Positions 36,581-45,400 of a DNA stretch of 64,000 nt are shown piece after piece. Within the stretch, counting starts at the first letter, position 1. Each line of letters opens with the position of its first letter. The notes below the pieces were generated by a model. The model had not been told where the DNA came from. It made no database searches and saw nothing but the letters and a program-made list of their open reading frames with translations. Origin of the DNA: Dyadobacter alkalitolerans DSM 23607. GTDB taxonomy: Bacteria; Bacteroidota; Bacteroidia; Cytophagales; Spirosomataceae. The DNA lies in the NCBI RefSeq assembly GCF_000428845.1, contig NZ_AUAS01000001.1:1-64000 (forward strand). The letters are read 5' to 3'. Made by a program: the position numbers and the translations under genes.

Positions 36581-36626
36581 TTCGGCTTACAGGAATTGAA
36601 CATTAGTTTGATCACTGTAAGCCGAA
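36581..36626. other. Inverted repeat between sulfite reductase and cobA
   Basis: TTCGGCTTACAG (36581-36592) and CTGTAAGCCGAA (36615-36626) pair over 12 bp with a 22-nt loop. No T tract follows. It could be a processing or stability hairpin between the two cistrons, or an operator for cobA. Confidence 0.5.
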
Positions 36627-36644
36627 AGCCAAGTCATCCAAGAT

Positions 36645-37415
36645 ATGAAACTTACACTCATCGGTGCCGGGCCGGGCGATCCGGATCTGATCACCTTGAA
36701 AGGGGTTAAGGCCTTACAAACAGCAAAAGTGGTTTTGTATGACTCCCTCGCCCACCCTTCCCTGCTGGATTATTGTCCTGAAAACTGCGTTAAAATTCTT
36801 GTCGGTAAGCGTTTTGGTAAAACCAGCTGCTCACAGGACGACATTAATGCGCTGATCGTTGAAAACGCACGCATATATGGCGAAGTCGTGCGCTTGAAAG
36901 GCGGTGACTCCTTCATTTTCGGTCGGGGTTATGAAGAGGTTGTTTATGCTGCGCAATTCGGCATTGAATCAGAAATTATTCCCGGCATTTCCAGCAGTTA
37001 TGCAGCTCCTGCATTAGCTGGCATTCCATTGACTTCGAGAGGATTAAGCGAAAGTTTTTGGGTCATTACCGGCACTACAAAACAGCATGCGCTTTCCAAT
37101 GATGTGCATTTGGCTGCACAATCCACGGCAACCGTGGTTATCCTGATGGGCTTGCACAAATTGAATGAGATTGTTTCTATTTATTCAAATCTGAACAAAT
37201 CAGACGAAGCCATTTCCATCATTCAAAACGGCACATTAGCAAATCAGAAGGTCGTAACAGGCAAGATCAGCAACATTGCGGCATTGGCACAAGTGAGCGA
37301 AATTGCTTCTCCGGCTGTAATTGTGATTGGAAAAGTGGCTGCATTGCCCGATCTGAGCTATAAGCACATTGAACAACTGATGCAACAAGGTTCTGTTGCT
37401 AGTGAGGCGAATTAG
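36645..37415 (+). CDS. cobA: Uroporphyrinogen-III C-methyltransferase
   Basis: This 256-residue SAM-dependent enzyme makes precorrin-2 from uroporphyrinogen III, the first step to siroheme. It shows the family's LIGAGPGDPDLITLKG at the start, VLYDSLAHP, VVRLKGGDSFIFGRGYEE and IPLTSRGLSESFWVITGT. It has only the methyltransferase domain (the CysG C-terminal part); the dehydrogenase/ferrochelatase domain is not fused. It supplies siroheme for the sulfite reductase encoded 79 bases upstream. Its stop codon overlaps the end of the convergent membrane protein gene by four bases. Confidence 0.95.
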   Translation: MKLTLIGAGPGDPDLITLKGVKALQTAKVVLYDSLAHPSLLDYCPENCVKILVGKRFGKTSCSQDDINALIVENARIYGEVVRLKGGDSFIFGRGYEEVVYAAQFGIESEIIPGISSSYAAPALAGIPLTSRGLSESFWVITGTTKQHALSNDVHLAAQSTATVVILMGLHKLNEIVSIYSNLNKSDEAISIIQNGTLANQKVVTGKISNIAALAQVSEIASPAVIVIGKVAALPDLSYKHIEQLMQQGSVASEAN

Positions 37416-37792
37416 AGCAGGCTAAGAATCCAGTTGAAATCTATCCCATTGACCTTGCCTTTAAATTCCAGGAAGTAAATAATCCCAGCCAGCACGACAT
37501 AGCTGATAAACAGCCACTTCTTTTTCATCTCATACTGATCGTGATGATGAAAATAATCGTATACCATAGAAGCGGTGAAGCCGAAGATCATTAATGCGAA
37601 TGACAAAAGGCCGCAATCCTGGCGGTAATGTCCGTACGTATGTAACGCAGGCGCGCCGAGAACGAGATACATCAGCCACATCCCGAATCCCACCCGATAC
37701 AAATACATGCTCAGGCGACGATCATTCTTTATGTCAAATATTCCCTCCAAGACGTCGTTATTGAACTGGTTTTGAAACAGTGAATGTAACAA
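37412..37792 (-). CDS. Small membrane protein, unknown function
   Basis: This 126-residue protein has three likely membrane helices at about 30-50 (VGFGMWLMYLVLGAPAL), 62-80 (LLSFALMIFGFTASMVY) and 92-108 (KWLFISYVVLAGIIYF). A His-rich loop (YDYFHHHDQYEMKKK) lies between the last two. I do not recognise a family. It is convergent with cobA, overlapping its stop, and divergent from the acyltransferase gene. Function is unknown. Confidence 0.65.
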   Translation of the reverse strand: MLHSLFQNQFNNDVLEGIFDIKNDRRLSMYLYRVGFGMWLMYLVLGAPALHTYGHYRQDCGLLSFALMIFGFTASMVYDYFHHHDQYEMKKKWLFISYVVLAGIIYFLEFKGKVNGIDFNWILSLL

Positions 37793-37861
37793 ATTGCACG
37801 TACAAAAACCAGGATTTCATATAGATATAATATATACGTATTATTGCACTAAAATGTCTGC

Positions 37862-38764
37862 ATGCAATTATTTATCTCAAAATTTCTTTTTTTTATCCTA
37901 AATCAGGTTTCAAAACTTTCCTGGAAAAACGCTTTCCGGCTTTCCGATTTTCTGCGCTGGTCTATTTTTAACGTCGGCCGTTATCGCCGGGAAGTGATCC
38001 GCGAGAATTTAAGAAACAGTTTTCCAGACAAAACGGATGCAGAGTTATCGTGCATAGCAAAAGATTTTCAGCTCCATTTTACAGATTTAATTGTTGAAAC
38101 GCTCAAATTCCGCACGGCCAGCCCCGAATGTGTGCGCGAGCGGTTGCAAGGCGACATTAGCATTATGGATAAGTTTTATAATGATAAAACGAACATTATC
38201 TATCTGATGGGCCACCGCGGCAACTGGGAGCTCGCCAATCTGTTTTCCTCGCTTTGCTTTACGCACGAATGCATTGTGGTTTACCGGCCATTGCAGAATG
38301 AGGCTTCGGATCAATGGTTTATGGATCTGAGGACGCGGTTTGGTGCTAAATTGGTGCCTATGGACAATATTTTTAAAGAATTACAGAAGCCAAGAGACAA
38401 ACCTTACGTCGTTGTGCTTGCTAATGATCAGTCTCCAAATCCCAAAACGGCATTCTGGACGGAATTTTTGCATCAGGACACAGGCGTTTTCAGGGGTGTT
38501 GAAACGATCGCGCGGCGCTATAACCTGACTGTTTTATATGCCGATTTCAGCAAAGTGCCCGGGAAAAGAGGTTATTACCAAGTTGCGATTTCCACAATTA
38601 CTGAATGTCCAAAGGAAGTAGAGAATAATGCAATTCTCCAAAAACAGCTGTGCATTTTGGAAGAAGACATCAAAAAACAGCCTCATAACTGGCTTTGGAG
38701 CCACAGACGCTGGAAGCACAGGCGTCCGGAATGCCTGAAACCGGAGCAGACATTGCCTAAATAA
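37862..38764 (+). CDS. LpxL/HtrB-family lipid A acyltransferase, copy 1
   Basis: This 300-residue inner-membrane acyltransferase adds a secondary acyl chain to lipid A precursors or acts on related lysolipids. The catalytic HX4E motif is GHRGNWEL (about 118-125). Other conserved parts are VVYRPLQNEASDQWFMDLR, VVLANDQSPNP and the C-terminal WLWSHRRWKHRRPE. The N-terminus has a short hydrophobic anchor (FISKFLFFILNQVSKL). A closely related copy follows 97 bases later. Neighbours are another acyltransferase and a GT9 heptosyltransferase-like gene, which indicates envelope lipid biosynthesis. Confidence 0.92.
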   Translation: MQLFISKFLFFILNQVSKLSWKNAFRLSDFLRWSIFNVGRYRREVIRENLRNSFPDKTDAELSCIAKDFQLHFTDLIVETLKFRTASPECVRERLQGDISIMDKFYNDKTNIIYLMGHRGNWELANLFSSLCFTHECIVVYRPLQNEASDQWFMDLRTRFGAKLVPMDNIFKELQKPRDKPYVVVLANDQSPNPKTAFWTEFLHQDTGVFRGVETIARRYNLTVLYADFSKVPGKRGYYQVAISTITECPKEVENNAILQKQLCILEEDIKKQPHNWLWSHRRWKHRRPECLKPEQTLPK

Positions 38765-38860
38765 CACCTTTATTTAGATCCGAAAGACTTGGGAAAGTGC
38801 CAATAGAGGAACTAATTCGCTCGCGGAATTGCTTCTTTTATTGCAATTCGAGTCAACGCA

Positions 38861-39775
38861 ATGAAAACACTTTCCACCCGGCTATTACTGTTCATTCTTA
38901 CAGCAATTTCAAGGCTTTCGTGGAAAAAAATTTATAAGCTTTCCGATATTTTCCGCTTCCTCATTTTCGACATTGGCCATTACAGAAAGCAGGTTATTTT
39001 CTCCAATCTCAAAAACAGTTTCCCTGCTTACAGCGACGACACCATTGCCTGCATCGCGCGCCGGTATTACCGGAATTTCACCGACATTGTTTTTGAAACC
39101 ATCAAATTAAGGTCCATTTCTAAGAATGATTTGCTCGGCCGGTTTGAGTTGGAGACCGAATTGCTGGATCATTATTATGCGCAGCAAAAGAGTCTGGTCG
39201 TCGTTTCAGGACACCTGGGCAACTGGGAAATGCTTAACTTATTTGCTTCTGCCAAATTATCCTACCAAATTGTGGTCGTTTACCACGAGCTGGCCAACGA
39301 TATCTTTGAGGATTGGTTTAAAAAAGTCAGGACCAAGTTCGGGACGGAAATGGTGCCGATGAAAGAAGCGATGGTCCGGGCGATGGCGCCAAGGGAAAAA
39401 CCGTTTCTCTTTGTGCTGGTCAACGATCAGTCGCCAAGTCCGGATAAGGCTTACTGGACCAATTTCCTGAACCAGGACACAGGGATTTTCCGGGGCGGCG
39501 AGCTGATTGCCAAGCGCCTTAATGCGCCGGTTTTATACATGGGCATCCTGCGCGACGAGCAGAAAAGAGGACACTACCGCTCCTATTTCAGGCTCATCAC
39601 CGAAAATCCAAAGAAAGAACCGACGAATAACATTTTGCAAAGCCAGATCGAATATCTAGAAGAAGACATTAAGCGCCAGCCCGATAACTGGCTTTGGAGC
39701 CACAGACGGTGGAAGCATGCGAGGCCTCAAAATCTGTTGCCATTTCAATTACGACAAGAAATAAAAAGTGAATAA
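38861..39775 (+). CDS. LpxL/HtrB-family lipid A acyltransferase, copy 2
   Basis: This 304-residue enzyme is a tandem paralogue of the preceding gene along its whole length. The HX4E motif is GHLGNWEM (about 117-124). VLVNDQSPSPDKAYW, GIFRGGELIAKRLNAPVLY and WLWSHRRWKHARPQ match copy 1. The two may place different acyl chains on lipid A, as LpxL and LpxM do in enterics, but which is which cannot be said. Its end overlaps the GT9 gene by eight bases. Confidence 0.92.
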   Translation: MKTLSTRLLLFILTAISRLSWKKIYKLSDIFRFLIFDIGHYRKQVIFSNLKNSFPAYSDDTIACIARRYYRNFTDIVFETIKLRSISKNDLLGRFELETELLDHYYAQQKSLVVVSGHLGNWEMLNLFASAKLSYQIVVVYHELANDIFEDWFKKVRTKFGTEMVPMKEAMVRAMAPREKPFLFVLVNDQSPSPDKAYWTNFLNQDTGIFRGGELIAKRLNAPVLYMGILRDEQKRGHYRSYFRLITENPKKEPTNNILQSQIEYLEEDIKRQPDNWLWSHRRWKHARPQNLLPFQLRQEIKSE

Positions 39776-40751
39776 ACCTGTTAAAGTCCTTATCCTGCGT
39801 TTTTCTTCCATTGGTGACATTGTGCTCACCACGCCGGTGATAAGGTGTTTGAAACAACAGGCCAATGTTGAGGTTCATTATTTTACCAAATCAAAATTCG
39901 AATTCCTGCTTGCCGACAATCCCTATGTCGATAAAATCTGGCTGCTGGATAAGGACATTACCCCGCTCCTGAAACAGCTTAAAGCAGAACATTTCGATTA
40001 CATCATTGATCTTCATGCAAACCTCCGGACGCTGCGCATTAAGCTCGCGCTGGGCGTTAAGGCATTTAGTTTTGATAAACTGAATGTTCAAAAATGGCTC
40101 CTAACCCAGTTTAAAATCAACTATCTGCCCGACGTGCACATTGTGGACCGCTATCTAGACACCGTGAAAACGCTGAACATTCAAAATGATGGCAAAGGGC
40201 TGGATTATTTCATTCCTTATAAAGACAATGTGGAAACCGGCTGGCTTCCGGCAACGCACCAACAAACATTTGTTGCATATGCCATTGGCGGACAGCACAA
40301 TACAAAGAAGCTGCCGGTCCCGAGAATGATCGAGCTTTGCAGGAAAATTAATTTTCCGATTGTGCTTTTGGGAGGGAAAGAAGATTTTGAAGCAGGCGAA
40401 GCAATCCGACAAGCCATTGGCGATGAGTTAATTGTGAACACTTGCGGAAAATATAATTTCAATCAATCGGCTTCCCTTATCCAGAAATCGCTGATCGTGT
40501 TTTCTCACGACACAGGGTTAATGCACGTGGCGGCCGCATTTAAGAAGAAAGTGTATTCGATTTGGGGAAATACGATTCCGGGTTTTGGGATGTATCCATA
40601 TAAAACGGCTTTTGAAGTTTTGGAAAATAATAACCTCAATTGCAGGCCCTGCTCCAAGATCGGTTATAAAGCTTGTCCGCAAAAACACTTTAAATGCATG
40701 AACGAGCTGTCCTTCAACTTCCCGATCAAAGAACTACCCGGGGATAATTAA
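39768..40751 (+). CDS. Glycosyltransferase family 9 (heptosyltransferase-like)
   Basis: This 327-residue GT9 protein starts with GTG 39768 inside the end of the acyltransferase gene. The N-terminal strand VKVLILRFSSIGDIVLTTPV is the family hallmark. The C-terminal sugar-nucleotide half has PIVLLGGKEDFEAG and VFSHDTGLMHVAAAFKKKVYSIWG (about 243-266). The tail has a Cys cluster (NCRPCSKIGYKACPQKHFKC). It would transfer a heptose or other sugar to LPS core. The coupling with lipid A acyltransferases supports an LPS role. Confidence 0.9.
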   Translation: MNKPVKVLILRFSSIGDIVLTTPVIRCLKQQANVEVHYFTKSKFEFLLADNPYVDKIWLLDKDITPLLKQLKAEHFDYIIDLHANLRTLRIKLALGVKAFSFDKLNVQKWLLTQFKINYLPDVHIVDRYLDTVKTLNIQNDGKGLDYFIPYKDNVETGWLPATHQQTFVAYAIGGQHNTKKLPVPRMIELCRKINFPIVLLGGKEDFEAGEAIRQAIGDELIVNTCGKYNFNQSASLIQKSLIVFSHDTGLMHVAAAFKKKVYSIWGNTIPGFGMYPYKTAFEVLENNNLNCRPCSKIGYKACPQKHFKCMNELSFNFPIKELPGDN

Positions 40752-40791
40752 TGTTAAAATAGCTGAACCTTCAGATCACAAACGACCATTC

Positions 40792-41700
40792 ATGAATAAA
40801 AAGGTAAACATTGGCATCGTCCAAATGAGCTGCACGGAGGACGTGGAGGCAAATTTCCAGAAAGCTGTGCAGGGCATCCGGGATGCCGCGGCGAAGGGCG
40901 CCAACATTGTATGTCTTCAAGAACTTTTCCGCTCGCTGTATTTCTGCGATGTGGAAGATCACAAAAATTTCCTCCTGGCCGAGCCGATTCCTGGTCCTTC
41001 CACGGAGTCGTTAAGCGCACTGGCGAAGGAACTCGGCGTGGTGATTATTGCCTCCCTTTTCGAAAAACGGGCGCACGGATTGTATCATAACACCACGGCG
41101 GTTCTGGATGCGGATGGATCCTATCTGGGCAAATACCGGAAAATGCACATTCCGGATGATCCGGGTTATTACGAGAAATTTTATTTCACACCCGGTGATG
41201 CTGCCTTGGGCGAGTCCGTGGGTGAAGCGGGTGACAAAGATGGTTACCGCGTTTTTGATACAAAATTTGCAAAGATCGGTGTACTCATTTGCTGGGATCA
41301 ATGGTATCCTGAAGCGGCCCGCATTACGAGCTTGATGGGCGCTGAAATTTTGTTTTATCCAACTGCCATCGGCTGGGACACCAATGAAACCGATCCAATT
41401 ATTAATGAAGAGCAATACGGCGCGTGGCAAACGATCCAGCGCGGACATGCCGTTGCAAATGGCGTTTACGTCGTTGCTGTAAACCGGACAGGCCGCGAAG
41501 TAGACCAGCAGTTCTGGGGCGGATCGTTCATCGCTAACCCGCAAGGACGGTTGCTGTATCTCGCGCCGCACGAAGAGGAAGTAACGCATGTAGAAGAACT
41601 CGACTTGCAAAAGCTGGATTTTTACAGAACAACCTGGCCATTCCTGCGAGACCGCCGCATTGATTCCTACAAGCCAATTCTGAAACGCTATATCGACTAG
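40792..41700 (+). CDS. aguB: N-carbamoylputrescine amidase (carbon-nitrogen hydrolase)
   Basis: This 302-residue nitrilase-superfamily enzyme hydrolyses N-carbamoylputrescine to putrescine. The catalytic triad is visible as E44 (CLQELF), K117 (YRKMHIPDD) and C167 (LICWDQWYPE). HIPDDPGYYEKFYF and GWDTNETDPI are typical of AguB. Length is normal for AguB (about 295). The agmatine deiminase that makes its substrate is encoded at 50990, on the same strand but separated by the third susCD locus. A strong terminator follows. Confidence 0.9.
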   Translation: MNKKVNIGIVQMSCTEDVEANFQKAVQGIRDAAAKGANIVCLQELFRSLYFCDVEDHKNFLLAEPIPGPSTESLSALAKELGVVIIASLFEKRAHGLYHNTTAVLDADGSYLGKYRKMHIPDDPGYYEKFYFTPGDAALGESVGEAGDKDGYRVFDTKFAKIGVLICWDQWYPEAARITSLMGAEILFYPTAIGWDTNETDPIINEEQYGAWQTIQRGHAVANGVYVVAVNRTGREVDQQFWGGSFIANPQGRLLYLAPHEEEVTHVEELDLQKLDFYRTTWPFLRDRRIDSYKPILKRYID

Positions 41701-41735
41701 CAATTACCAATTAATATAATTATTCTTAGATAAAT

Positions 41736-41770
41736 AAAAAGAGGACTTCCTAACGGGAGCCCTCTTTTTG
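41736..41770 (+). terminator. Intrinsic terminator after aguB
   Basis: AGAGGACTTCC (41740-41750) and GGGAGCCCTCT (41755-41765) form an 11-position stem with one mismatch and one G-U, extended by flanking A and T runs, and followed by TTTTTG. Confidence 0.85.
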
Positions 41771-42034
41771 CGTTTTTGCTATTTCTATGAAACTAAGTTC
41801 TAAAACCAACTTTTGTAACCGTAATTTTATTTAAATTAATAATATCAGGTTCATAATAATCTCAATTATAGACAATTATTTGTCGGAATTTAAAATTTAA
41901 GTCTAGCTTACAAATAGAGATTCTGTGGAAACGGGAAATTTAAACTTAATATAAAATTATTACCAAAACATTTTATAACCGTTTTAAACGACCAATTTTT
42001 ATTGCAAAAAACTTCAATAAATAAGTTTATTCTC
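41771..42034. other. AT-rich gap without recognised gene
   Basis: No plausible reading frame, tRNA or strong hairpin is seen in this AT-rich stretch. It separates the aguB terminator from the promoter of the structured RNA. Confidence 0.6.
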
Positions 42035-42064
42035 TTGCATTATTTCACATTGTCAGTATATTTG
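42035..42064 (+). promoter_or_regulatory. Consensus Bacteroidota promoter for the structured RNA/susC leader
   Basis: TTG at 42035-42037, a 19-base spacer and TATATTTG at 42057-42064 fit the -33 TTG and -7 TAnnTTTG boxes. The predicted start is near 42070. It is about 410 bases before the third susC and no other good promoter is seen between them. Confidence 0.75.
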
Positions 42065-42069
42065 AGAAG

Positions 42070-42434
42070 TCGTTAAACGAATGACTGAACTTCTTAAAAG
42101 CAGATGTATTCCAGCCGCACATGAATATATCTGTCTGTATCAGGAGAAAGATTGAATAAATCCGGCTGCGATAACCAAACGCATCCGGCAGGTTCTATCC
42201 AGGTACAATATAATTTTTTCAATAACAGGTTTACCAGGAACACCGTGGACAGGCAAATGTCTGCGCTAGGATTGCTTTGTTTTTGCCTAAGCGCGAAATG
42301 CTGTCTGTCCTCGATTTAAGAGGGTATTGCTTTCCGGAAAAGCAGTTTTGCAAGCTTATGGCTGTGTTGTTCTGTCCACGCGAAAGTGTGTGCGGCGCAC
42401 GGCAACGTGGACACCACACAGCCATAACTTTTTT
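42070..42434 (+). ncRNA. Structured RNA (leader or independent ncRNA) of about 365 nt
   Basis: This region between a consensus promoter and a strong terminator can fold into consecutive hairpins. They are CAGATGTATTC/GAATATATCTG (42101-42111 with 42123-42133, one mismatch), CCGGCTGCG/CGCATCCGG (42162-42170 with 42180-42188, one mismatch), GCGCTAGG/CCTAAGCGC (42263-42270 with 42286-42294, one bulge), TGCTTT/AAAGCA (42328-42333 with 42339-42344) and the terminator stem. It holds no convincing protein-coding frame. No tmRNA, RNase P, TPP or cobalamin signature is seen (no GCCACTG box, no CCA tRNA end). It is either a cis-regulatory leader of susC or a separate small RNA. Confidence 0.6.
42357..42434 (+). 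terminator. Large intrinsic terminator or attenuator before susC
   Basis: TATGGCTGTGT (42357-42367) pairs with ACACAGCCATA (42416-42426) and TGTCCACG (42373-42380) pairs with CGTGGACA (42406-42413). This gives 19 bp with an internal loop, and TTTTTT follows at 42429-42434. It ends 47 bases before the susC start with no visible promoter in between, so susC expression needs read-through. Confidence 0.8.
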
Positions 42435-42481
42435 CTACTCCGATTACTGATACCTAACAACAATTTAAATCATCTTCTCCC

Positions 42482-45400
42482 ATGCGTAAAGTTCTACTCT
42501 TATTATTATGGGCCTCTCTTACTGCTCCGCTTGCCTACGCTCAGGTGCGCCAGATCAGCGGGAAAATTACAGCAGCAGACGATGGCCTCGGACTTGCAGG
42601 CGCCTCTATCATATTCAAAGGAACCAATGTGGGTTCAAATGCAGATGCAGACGGAAAATTCAGCTTTTCTGTCCCGGGTGATGGTATTCTTGTGGTTTCT
42701 TATGTTGGTTTCTTAATTAAAGAATTGCCCATCGGCAACCAGACCCAATTTGACATAAAACTTGACGCCGATACACGCCAGCTTGCCGAAGTGGTGGTTA
42801 CCGCTTTTGGTATAGAACGTGAGAAAAAAGCATTGGGCTACACAGTCCAGGAAGTAAAAGGAAGCTCATTAACAGAATCGCGCTCTACGAACGTGGCCAA
42901 CGCATTATCAGGTAAAATTGCCGGTGTGCGTGTGCAATCCAATGGCGGCCCGGGCAGCAGCTCGACCATCCAAATCCGCGGATCTTCTTCGGTTTCAGGA
43001 AATAACCAGCCGCTGATCGTTATCGATGGTGTGCCTATGGAGCAAACGGCCAATAAAACGTTGGGAGGCGGAATTTCGGAGGTTAACCCCGACAACATTA
43101 AAGAAATGTCTGTTTTGAAAGGCCCTAATGCAGCCGCATTATATGGTTCACGTGCAGCAAACGGAGTTATTTTGATTACAACTAAAAACGGACAGGGCAC
43201 AAAAGGATTGGGTGTGGAAGTAAACTCAAACATTACATTCGAACGTCCCTGGATCAAGCCTGACTTTCAGAATACATATGGCGGCGGAAGCGGTTACCGG
43301 ACCTGGTATAACGATGGATGGAGCTCTTCTATCACGGATCCTGCGCAAATCGCACAATACAGAGCTGTTTATGACGCAAGATATCCTCTCGCTGGTTCAG
43401 AGGGAACGGATGAAAGCTGGGGAGCGCCTATGGATGGTCGTATGGTGAGACAGTGGTGGACTGGTGACGATGTTGCACCACTGACTCCTCAGCCTAATAA
43501 CTGGGAAGAATACTGGCAGACAGGCCGCACGATTACAAACTCAGTGGCACTTTCCGGCGGTAACGACAAAGGCTATTTCCGTTTGGGACTGAGCCGGGTG
43601 GATCAGAAAGGGATTATGTATTACAATGATTTCCACAGAAACAACTTTCGCATTAATTCCGGATACAACCTGACCAAAAATATCAGCGTAACATTATCAG
43701 GAGAGTATATCAAATCAGGCTCCGACAACCGCAGCTATGCAGCTGGTCAGGAGTTTATCTGGTCGCACCGCAGCGTTTCATGGGATCAGCTCCGCAATTA
43801 CGAACAATATGCTGATGTGCATAACCAGAAAGCCGGCGACACAAATCCACCAAACTGGCAGCATACATTCTTTACAAACCCTTATTTTTCTCAACTTAAA
43901 ATGCCATCCGGCAATGAGAAAGACAGGTTGTTAGGAAACATCGCATTGAATTACAAAATCCTGCCTTCGCTTTCCTTAATGCTTCGCTCGGGAACGGATT
44001 ACTGGTCGGATACGCGTATCAATGTGACCAACTTCCTCCGCGTTCGTAACGGAACAAGAACACCGGGACGATTCAACGAAGAAGTGCTGCGCAGCCAGGA
44101 AACAAATACGGATTTCATGCTGACTTACAATAAAAACATTACAAGTGATTTTGGCGTGAATGTTCAGCTTGGCGGAATCCAGCGTAAGAATTATTACAAA
44201 AGAAATTACTTCGCTGTGGGTGAAATGGTTGTGGACGGCCTTTATAACGCAGGAAACTCAGTGCCGAGCGCCAACACGATTGAAAGTAAAATCGAAGAAT
44301 CAGAAACACAAAGCCTGTTCGGAACGGCGAACTTCTCGTGGAGAGACGGCCTGTTCCTTGACCTTACTGCGCGAAACGACTGGTCAAGCACATTGCCTTC
44401 CAATGCACGCTCTTACTTCTATCCCTCTGCTTCTTTGAGTGCTGTGGTTACTGAGTTGTTTGATGTGAAAAGCAGTGTTTTGTCATTTGGTAAAATCCGT
44501 GCGAGTTATGCACAGGTTGGCAACGATGCACTTCCTTATCAGCTTGCGCAAACATTCACAGCGAGCGGTTCATGGAATGGTGCTGTACCAAAATTTGCCG
44601 AAAACATTCAAATCGCAAACTCTGAGCTGAAACCTGAAATCACAACCGGTCTTGAACTCGGTGCTGACGTGCGTTTTTTCAAAGGAAAAGTGGGATTAGA
44701 TGTCACTTACTATGAGCAGACTACAAAAGATCAGATCCTGGGTGTTGAAATTTCAAAAGCAAGTGGTTATGACAAAAGAATCCTGAATGCAGGAAAGATC
44801 ACCAACAAAGGCGTTGAAGTAACATTGTCCGGAACGCCTGTAAAATTGTCGAATGGTTTCAGCTGGGAAGTTTCTTTAAACTATGCCCGCAACCGCAATA
44901 AAGTGGTTGAGCTGGCAGAAGGACTGACGACTTACACATTGGCCACACAACGCGGCATGACCTCAGAAGCACGTGTTGGGGAGTCTTATGGAACATTCTA
45001 CGGTGTGGGATTCCAGAAATCACCGGACGGACAAACTGTTTACGGAGCAAACGGCTTACCGGTTACGGCTTCCAATCAAAAACTGGGTAATGTTCAACCC
45101 GACTGGATCGGTGGAATGCTGAACACATTCTACTATAAAGGTTTCTCTTTAAGTGCATTGGTTGATGTGCGCATCGGCGGTGACATTTATGACGAAGGAA
45201 CAGGAACAGCGCGCTGGACAGGTCAATATGCAGAAACGGCATTGGGACGCGAAGAAGGTGTGATCGGCAAAGGCGTTCGGGAAGTTACAGGAGCGGATGG
45301 TTCTAAATCCTACATTCCTAATGACATCATCGTAACAGCAAACCAATTGTACGGTTACAGCAATCCACGTAACTATCACGAATCAGCGATTTTTGATGCG

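Noticed and set aside
42231-42425. Minus-strand reading frame with CPRC and CPRCSW pairs upstream of the third susC
   Set aside because: It lies on the reverse complement of the terminator palindrome, and the Cys pairs are a result of that palindrome; composition is unlike a protein.
42070-42434. tmRNA, RNase P RNA or cobalamin riboswitch
   Set aside because: No tRNA-like 3' end, no conserved RNase P core and no GCCACTG box were found.
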